The notes under the pieces: model-generated
Seen by the model: the letters and a program-made list of their open reading frames with translations, nothing else
Told to the model about the DNA's origin: nothing
Databases searched by the model: none
Program-made: the position numbers and the translations under genes
Shown here: positions 57,061 to 64,000 of the stretch, in pieces
Numbering within the stretch: the first letter of the stretch is position 1
Layout of the letters: each line of letters opens with the position of its first letter
Assembly (NCBI GenBank): GCA_035772735.1
Contig: JASDFA010000020.1
Coordinates: 107,701,501-107,765,500, forward strand
DNA length: 64,000 bases
Source: Datura wrightii
Lineage: Eukaryota; Streptophyta; Magnoliopsida; Solanales; Solanaceae
Direction of reading: 5' to 3'

Positions 57061-58160
57061 ATTGCAGAACTAGAGTTGTCAAGTTTCAGTTTCCTAACGA
57101 GCCAGTGTTAGAATGGACGGGCAGCAGTTCAATGCCTAAGTGTAGGTTTATTTCCTACCTTAAGGCCCAAAAACTCATCTCCAAAGGATGTATATATCAT
57201 CTGGTTCGGGTCAAGGATTCCAACTCTGAAACCCCAACCGTCCAGTCAGTTCTAGTAGTCAGTGAGTTCCCAGATATTTTTCCTAAGGATCTTCCCGGAG
57301 TTCCCCCTGAATGGGAAATAGACTTCGGAATAGATCTCCTCCCAGATACTTAGCCTATCTCCATCCCTCCTTACAAAATGGCTCTGGCTAAGCTTAAGGA
57401 GTTGAAGGAGCAACTAAGAGACCTTCTTGACAAGGGTTTTGTCAGACTCAGTATCTCTCTCCGGGGTGCTCCAGTGCTATTCGTGCGTAAGAAAGACGGT
57501 ACTCTCAAAATCTGCATAGATTACCATCAGCTGAACAAGTACCCTCTACCCAGAATTGATGATCTGTTTGACCAACTTCAAGGAGCCAGTTGTTTCTCCA
57601 AGATTGATCTCAGGTCAAGGTAGCATCAGCTAAGGGTCAGAGAGTGTAACATACCGAAAATAGCATTCAGAACTTGGTATGGTCACTATGAAATTGTGGT
57701 AATGTCCTTTGGTCTAACAAACACCCTAGCAGCCTTCATGGACTTAATGAATAGAGTATTCAAGCAGTATTTGGATATGTTCGTGATCGTGTTTATCGAC
57801 GCCATTCTAGTATACTCCAGCAATGAGGAAGAGAATGAAAACCACCTAAGATTAGCATTATAGACACTCAGGGACCGCCAGTTATTCGCCAAGTTCAGCA
57901 AGTGCAAATTTTGGTTAAAGTTCGTGAATTTCTTAGGTCATGTGGTCTCAGGTGAAGGATACAAGTAGACCCTCATAATATAGCAGTAGTGAAGGATTGA
58001 CCCAGACCTACCTCTCCTATCGAAATCAGGAGTTTTTTGGGCTTAGCGGGTTATTACCGATGATTTGTTGAAGGCTTTTCCTCTATAGAATCTCCTCTAA
58101 CTAAGTTAACATAGAAGAAGGTGAAAAAAATTTAGTGGTCAGATGAGTGTGAGAAGAGTT
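57061..58160 (+). pseudogene. Reverse transcriptase of the Tekay element
   Basis: The segment 57105-57353 has the linker ending FPDIFPKDLPGVPPEWEIDF. The palm motifs follow: APVLFVRKKDGTLKICIDY and YPLPRIDDLFDQLQGA (57378-57623), then FGLTNTLAAFMDLMNRVF near 57710. The catalytic box at 57792-57815 reads FIDAILVYS instead of FIDDILVYS, because GCC at 57801-57803 replaces an aspartate codon, so the enzyme is dead independent of stops. The thumb region near 57925-58075 (FLGHVVS, then SFLGLAGYYRRFV with changes) is recognisable. Several stops lie in between. Confidence 0.88.
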
Positions 58161-58620
58161 TCTAGGAGTTGAAGACTCGACTCACTACTACTCTAGTTCT
58201 GACCTTGCCAGAAGGAACAGATGGATTTGTTGTTTATTGTGATGCTTCCAGGGTTGGACTCGATTGCATTCTGATGCAGAGAGGCAAAGTGATTGCTTAC
58301 GCCTCCAGACAGATCAAGGTTCATGAGAAGAATTATCCAACTCATGACTTGGAGTTGGCAGCGGTGGTGTTTGCGCTAAAACTGTGGAGTCAGTACTTAT
58401 ATGTAGCTCATGTAGATATATTTACGGATCATAAGAGTCTTCAATACATGCTGAGTTGGAAGGATCTAAATCTGCACCAGAGAAGGTGGTTGGAGTTGCT
58501 AAAAGACTATAAGGTGAGTGTACTGTATCACCCGGGCAAAGCCAATGTGGTGGTTGACGCCCTAAGCAGACGGTCTATGGGGAGTGTGACTCATATTGAG
58601 GAAGACAAAAAGGAGTTATC
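58161..58620 (+). pseudogene. RNase H of the Tekay element
   Basis: It lies in a 264-residue open frame (58169-58963). The acidic residues are in place: D in FVVYCDASRVGL, E in THDLELAAVVFAL, D in DIFTDHKSLQYM and D in NVVVDALSRR. This is the best-preserved enzyme domain of this element, and it is fused to the integrase N-terminus in the same frame. Confidence 0.9.
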
Positions 58621-58849
58621 AAGGGATGTTCACAGGCTAGCCCGGTTAGGGGTGCGGTTGGTGGATTCAGCTGAAGGTGGTGTGGTAATGCAAAGTGGGT
58701 TGGATTCATCCTTAGTAGTTGAAGTTAAGTCCAGACAATATGAAGATCCAGTCCTACTCAAACATAAAGAAGCAGTTCTCAGAAAGGAGGTTGATGCTTT
58801 CTCAAAAGAGGGAGATGATGTACTCCATTACCAGGGAAGATTGTTTGTA

Positions 58850-60146
58850 CTGGATGTTGGTGAGTTGAGACAGCAGATACTAGTTGAGGCACACAGCTCA
58901 AGATACACCATTCACCCCGGTTCTACCAAAATGTACCGCGATTTACGGGATATTTACTGGTGAAACGACATGAAAAGAGACATTGCTGAATTTGTAGCTC
59001 AGTACCCGAACTGCCAGCAAGTCAAGGTAGAACACCAGAGACCCAAAGGCATGACTCAAGATATCAGTATACCCATGGAAGTGGGAAGAAGTAAATATGG
59101 ACTTCATTACAGGTCTACCTCAGACTCGTCGGCAGCATTCTGGGTAGTAATAGACCGGATGACTAAGTAAGCTCACTTCCTCCCAGTCAAAATCACATAC
59201 TCAGCTGAGGACTATGCCGTACTTTACATTTGATAGTTAGTCAGACTCCATGGGGTTCCTTTATCTATCATTTCAGACAGAGGAACTCAGTTCAGCGCAT
59301 ACTTATAGAAATCCTTTCAAAAGGGACTAGGCACTCAGGTCAAGCTCAGCACAGCTTTCCACCCGCAGACTGATGGGCAAGCTGAAAGGACTATTCAGAC
59401 TCTAGAAGATATGATGGGAGCATGTGTGATTGATTTTAAGGGGAATTGGGATGACCATTTGCCTCTTATTGAGTTTGCATATAACAATAGTTACCACTCT
59501 AGTATTTAGATGGCCCCATTTGAAGCATTATATGGGAGAAGGTGTAGATCGCCTATAGGGTGGTTTGAGGTTGGTGAAGCTACCCTGATAGGGCCAGACT
59601 CAGTATAGGAGGCAATGCAAAAAGTTCAGCTCATCTGAGAAAGGTTGAAAAAAGCTCAAAGTCGCCAGAAATCTTATGCTGATGTGCGGAGAAGAGAGTT
59701 GGAGTTTGCAGGTGATGATTGGGTATACCTGAAAATTTTGCCCATGAAAAGGGTGATGAGGTTTGGCAAGAAAGGAAAGCTCAGTCCGAGATATGTGGGA
59801 CCTTATAGAATTTTGAGGCGTATCGGCAATGTAGCCTATGAGCTAGAGTTACCTTTAGAACTAGCAGTTGTACACCCAGTTTTCCATGTGTCACTTTTGA
59901 AGAAGTGCATCGAAGATCCAACCTCGGTTGTGCCATTGGACAGTGTAGGAATAAAAGATACTCTCTCATATGAGGAAGTACCAATCCAGATCCTTGACCA
60001 ATAGGTTCGTAAATTGAGGAATAAAGAAATAGCTTCAGTCAAGGTCCAGTGCAGAAATTAGCAGGTTGAAGGAGCAACATGGGAGGCCGAAGAACATATA
60101 ATGGCCAAATACCCGCACTAGTTCTCTACCGACTCTGTTGTAGCTT
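58850..60146 (+). pseudogene. Integrase and chromodomain-like tail of the Tekay element
   Basis: The zinc-binding HHCC region spans 58890-59015: H in EAHSSRYTIHPG, then FVAQYPNCQQ, where the first cysteine is TAC (Tyr, 59003-59005). The catalytic core is seen near 59140-59400: a degenerate first block ending VVIDRMTK, ISDRGTQF (D) and HPQTDGQAERTIQ (E). The open frame 59645-60004 carries the GKKGKLSPRYVGPYRILRR motif and HPVFHVSLLKKC. After a TAG at 60002-60004 the chromodomain-like end (VRKLRNKEIASVKVQ, WEAEEHIM) runs to 60146. TAG at 59507-59509 and 60059-60061 also replaces expected glutamine. Confidence 0.9.
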
Positions 60147-60377
60147 GAGATGCTAGTTTTACCTTAGGATATAATCTAGTTGTTGAATTCAATTCATGTG
60201 CATAAGTTTCTTTTGTGACCTTGGATGTATATATGAAAAGTAAATTCAGATCAGTTATGTGTTTTGAAGCAGAGGTAGTCATTCCGGTAGTTTTGGAGTC
60301 AAATGAATAGTATTTGAAAATTTTGATTGCTATTTTCTGTATCCTGTGTGTTTTCTAACATTCGAGGACGAATGTTT

Positions 60378-60392
60378 ACAAGGAGGAGACAT
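60378..60392 (+). other. Polypurine tract of the Tekay element
   Basis: ACAAGGAGGAGACAT directly precedes the 3' LTR start TGTAATGTCC. Confidence 0.82.
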
Positions 60393-62877
60393 TGTAATGT
60401 CCCGGAAACTCAAAATCTAACCCCAAGACTTAAATCAGGAAATCTGAAAAAAAAAGCTGCAGAAAAGCTTCAGGACGACCCACCTAACAAGTCATTAAGT
60501 GACCTTACGACTCGTTAGGTGAACTGTGAGAAGGAGGTTTAATAATTTATAGAGGGGAGACAGTGTACCCAATGAGGGACATCACGAGTCTTGGTCACTA
60601 ACCACGACCCTTTAAGTCACTCGTGGTCAGGCCTGAGTTGAGAATATATTTTAGTTGACCAGTGTACCTGACGAGTGTCGGCAACGAGTCGTCATTTGTG
60701 CCAATGACTCATTAGGTGACTCGTTATTGGACATAGCATTAAATCTCTAGAATGAGACAGTGTGGTCCATGACTAGTGGCCACTTGTCATGGTTATTAAC
60801 CACGACTCGTTAGGTCCCTCATGGTGACCTACTGAGGATCCCAGGCAGTGTACCTAACGGGAGGGACCATGAGTCGTGGTCAATCACCACGACTCGTTAG
60901 GGGCACCTGACAGATTTTTCCAGCGAATTTCTAAGGGATATTTAGTAATTTCCTACTCTCAATCTTTAAACTATGTCATTTTAGTGTTAATTTTAAACGT
61001 TTTAGTGGGAGAAAACGGTTCATTCCTCATTCCCCACTCTCAGTTCTTAGAAAAGATCAAACGTTCTCCTCTCAAGAACCCTCCAAGCAAGACTAGGGAT
61101 TCTCATCTCTTGTAGAAGTTCAAGTATCTTTTTCCAGGAGAATTTTAGTCAGGTATGTAGAAATTTAATGAGGGAATTGTCCTTTCCTTGTGTCCCGCAA
61201 TATCCTCCCATAATTTCCCTATCAGTGTAGCCTTGAGATTTTCGAGTATGAAGAGATTTTCATGTTGGTTTTCATTAATTTCAATTGGTTCATTATCCAT
61301 GTTTATTATTCATATGATCTTCATAAATTCATAAGTAAATTGTTGTTGTTCTTGCCAAAGGGAATTTAAGCCCTAAATTTTTGAGTAAAGGCTATTTGTG
61401 TATTAAATTCCGTCCAGTTTGGGAAGTACGTTTTGGGTTGAATTTCCTAGTAATTCTCATTACCTACGTGTTGAGCAATTATTCCATTGATAAGAATAAT
61501 TTTAGCCTTGTTGAATGAGATTTTTTTTAATTCTTGAGATTTTTTTGTATTATTAAATGCGTGTGTTGTTGGAATGAGTTGAATTCTCTATTAGTTGCTT
61601 AGTAGTTCAGTTCAGTAGAACGTAGAACCTCTTCAGAACTATTCAAAAATTGTCAATAGATCAGTTTGACTCCAGTCTTTTCCCGAGGTGTCAGTGGTGC
61701 CTCCTAGTTATCAGAATCAGACTCAGAATCTAGTTTTTTGTCCATTAGGCGGTCATGACATTTTAGATATATAGCTCTGACCAACCCCAGGACCCCAGTT
61801 CAGTTTACAGTTTGTTCTTAGACAGTTACGACGCTTTCAGATAAGCAGCTCTGACTAGTCCAGAGCCCAGTTTTAGAATCTGGTCCGATAAGACTCTCAG
61901 GGTACTTTCAGTTATATGTCCCTGACTAGTCTTGGACCCTAATTTCAAGCTATCAGCTTAGCAGTTCAGTATAGGTTTCCAATGGGAGAAGGATTTAGCA
62001 ATGAGTGGGCCGAGGTTCCAGCACACCCAGGTTCCCAGAACTACGTTGCCAGCATAGGTAATAGTATTACTTGGCCTGATTGGCCCCATACTTTTGTGAT
62101 CACCTAGTTCATGCCTTTATATCCTGGCAAGGTATATTGGGTCCTACCGGTGGGGTGTATACATCGAACTCCACGTCTAGCTCACGTGGTTTTATGTCGA
62201 TTATAGACTCTCCTACTAGTCAGTTAGTCCACTCTTAGATTTCTTAGTCCCGATCAGTTCAGTGTAGTATCTCAGACTCAGTCTTTCAGATTTAGGGCAT
62301 GTTTATGACCATCAGCCAAGGTCATTATTGATCATATCAGTGTATTCTAGTTGTATCAGGTTTTAGTATTTTCAGTTGGTCATTTCATGTCACTTCAGTT
62401 CAGTTACTAGTTCTTTCATGTTATTTACATCTCTCACTTACTCAGTACATTCAAAGTACTGACGCATACTTTTATGTTGTATTATTTCATGATACAGCTG
62501 CAGGTTCCCAGATTCAGCAGCGTTAATCTCCATGATTCAGCTCCTCCCTAGATGCAGATTTTGTGTGAGTCCTCATCATTCATGGGCCTTATTTTCATTC
62601 TCTTATAGTCAGTTGCAGTTTTACTTTAGACTTAGAGTTAGCTGGGGGATTGTCCCAATAACTCATCAGTTAGAAGCTTTAAACCTACAGATGTAGTTTC
62701 CATGTTTTAAGTTTTATTTTTAAATTTTCATAAAAATGCCTTAATGTTGTTACTTTAAATTTTCGATGTGCTTGTTTTACTCAGAATTCTAGTGAATGAT
62801 AGACCAGGGGTTGACTTGGGGTCACTTGTGGCTTCAAATACCTTGTTACATCCAGGGTGTAGGCTCGGGGCGCGACA
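60393..62877 (+). repeat. 3' LTR of the full-length Tekay element
   Basis: It starts TGTAATGTCCCGG and ends GGGGCGCGACA. It matches the 5' LTR throughout, including the ACGACTCGTTAGG-type cluster at 60470-60910. TTGAT follows at 62878-62882. Confidence 0.92.
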
Positions 62878-62882
62878 TTGAT

Positions 62883-63004
62883 CTATGCCCTATCCTAGTT
62901 TGTTGAGTATGAATGGATAAAGGTACCATGTGTGACGGTAAAAGATGAGTTTATGTGTGTATTGAGGATTTTTCGAGGATGAATAATGGTTAAGTGTGGG
63001 GTGG
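62883..63004 (+). other. Element F, last 3' non-coding piece and polypurine tract
   Basis: It contains TTTTTCGAGGATGAATAATG and ends with the tract AAGTGTGGGGTGG at 62992-63004. The same CGAGGA(C/T)GAA...AAGTGTGGGGTGG arrangement precedes the LTRs of D and E. Confidence 0.82.
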
Positions 63005-64000
63005 TGATGTTAGGCATATTTCTATGCCCATTTTCTATGATTTTGCCTATCTTTTACCTTGTTTTAAGTTCTTATCCTTAGAAAATGCATAAATTCATGT
63101 ATTTGTGTGTTTTTTATGCTAACAAATGATTTGAGATGTTTTGAGCAGGAAACCAAGGAAAAAGGACCCAAACTAGCCCAAGGTGTGAAAATTGAGAAGT
63201 TGAGAAGAAGGATCTGGGGCTATGGCTGGTGCCCTGCACCAGGTCCCAAACTTCAGAGAAATGTGCATTAAATTTGGGACTATGGTTGGCGCCCCATGCT
63301 AGGTCCTAAACATCAGAAATGTTTCATTCAATACTTTGGTGAGATGAGAGGTGCGGAGCCCTAGAAGCATTTCGGACTTTGAGAAATTTCACAACATTCT
63401 GGTGCTATGGAGTGGGCGGCGAGCCAGGACAGTTCTAGAGCCAAGAAATTTGACTAACACTCTGGCGAGATAGATGGTGCAGGGCACCCAGATGATCTAC
63501 AAGAGTGGAAATTTGGATAATCCTTGGTGAGATGGATGGTGCGGCGCGCCTGGAATGAAACTTTAGAGAAAACTTGAGCCCAACTTGCGGCTATAGGTGG
63601 GTCAGTGCGCAGACCCATCCTGGTGCTACTAGTCAGAGGAAATTTGACTAACTCTATGGCAAGATAGATGGGGCAGTGTGCCAGACCCATTTTAGAGCTT
63701 AAATTGCTGATTTTAAAGCAAAGTGTTGGAGGCAGAAGTGTCATTTGAAGGCTCAACTATAAAAACAGCCTCTAGGTCATTTGTTAGGCTTTGATTATTT
63801 TTACATTTCATATTTCATTTGTGGAGGATTATAAGTCATTTATAAGAAAGATAAGTTCTACACTAGGTTTCTTCTCTTCATTATTGTTTTACTTTTGAAT
63901 GATAATAATTAAGTATTCATTTTCCACTTGTCTATGAGTGGCTAAACTCATACTCTAAGGTTTTGGCCATGGTGGATGGTTGATTGTTTGAAAGACTGAT
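63005..64000 (+). repeat. 3' LTR of element F, 5' part, cut by window end
   Basis: It starts TGATGTTAGGCAT after the polypurine tract. The region 63215-63700 is a run of about nine units, each with (G/C)TATGG or GAGATRG(A)TGG followed by a GGTGC/GGCGC palindrome-like word, for example GGTGCCCTGCACC at 63228-63240. TATAAAAA at 63758-63765 follows the cluster directly. The first ~200 bases are AT-rich. Confidence 0.75.

Larger units (their letters stand above)
52876..62877 (+). mobile_element. Full-length Tekay/Del-like chromovirus, 10.0 kb
   Basis: LTRs 52876-55348 and 60393-62877 are direct repeats flanked by TTGAT on both sides (52871-52875, 62878-62882). Order: LTR, tRNA-iMet primer site, gag, protease, RT, RNase H, integrase with chromodomain-like tail, polypurine tract, LTR. 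All domains are present but broken by point changes and small frameshifts. It is inserted in the 3' non-coding region of element F. In the LTR section compared by eye (about 250 bases near the 5' end) roughly nine bases in ten agree. Confidence 0.95.
39794..64000 (+). mobile_element. Athila-like element F without RT/integrase, interrupted by three insertions
   Basis: Fragments in order: protease (39794-40293), post-pol motifs, spacer with palindromes and TATA-like box, leader intron, extra ORF (41656-43593, with CACTA 41901-42470 inside), 3' non-coding region (43594-45023, 52661-52875, 62883-62991), polypurine tract and 3' LTR start (63005 on). Removing E (TSD GTTCC) and the Tekay element (TSD TTGAT) restores continuity. 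The 5' LTR and gag are absent; the decayed Tekay LTR abuts at 39793. Protease passes directly to the post-pol motif, so RT, RNase H and integrase are deleted. Confidence 0.75.

Noticed and set aside
1..64000. Host protein-coding genes, rRNA, CRISPR array or replication origin
   Set aside because: None seen. All recognised coding pieces belong to retrotransposons, and the tandem repeats are short LTR minisatellites without spacers.

Overview
The window looks like plant heterochromatin packed with nested LTR retrotransposons. No host gene was recognised. Every protein trace belongs to a Ty3/Gypsy element (Athila-like lineage with tRNA-Asp-type primer sites; Tekay/Del-like chromoviruses with tRNA-iMet primer sites) or to the extra open reading frame that Athila-like elements carry after pol. 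Almost all frames are broken. LTR style and protein wording suggest a dicot, probably Solanaceae; this is an inference from memory.

Layout: 1-1287 is the 3' part of a Tekay-type LTR (T0). It sits in the minus-strand extra ORF of an Athila-like element G (1288-3440). Element A (+, 3477-9793) has a 5' LTR, PBS, gag and part of protease; its leader is split by a solo LTR (5169-7357). A is cut by the inverted 3' LTR of element B (-, 9797-11435), whose interior resumes at 31532-33098. Inside B sits element C (-, 11596-31526, target duplication GTCAA). Inside C sits element D (-, 17970-28251), which has the only substantial pol and an open integrase frame. D's 5' end is lost; a 552-bp piece copied from D's 3' LTR and its flank fills the gap. 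A decayed Tekay element (33099-39793) separates B from element F (+, 39794 to beyond the window end). F keeps protease, a spacer and the extra ORF, and has received a CACTA transposon (41901-42470, TSD ATG), element E (-, 45024-52655, TSD GTTCC; gag and protease only) and a full-length Tekay element (52876-62877, TSD TTGAT).

The main signals outside ordinary annotation are non-coding. (1) Nearly every LTR family has, next to its TATA box, a GC-rich cluster of short palindromes with a word specific to that family. (2) In C, D and F the same family word recurs in the spacer before the extra ORF, followed by a TATA-like box, a pyrimidine-rich leader and a GT...AG intron of about 700-815 nt that ends just before the ORF's ATG. 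This looks like a second, internal transcription unit. (3) Several short non-coding blocks are conserved between elements with different LTRs: a hairpin after pol with a compensatory base change, and three blocks between the extra ORF and the polypurine tract. (4) The CACTA element contains a degenerate tRNA-Gly(GCC)-like sequence.

Similarity statements are from reading by eye; no alignment or database search was run.
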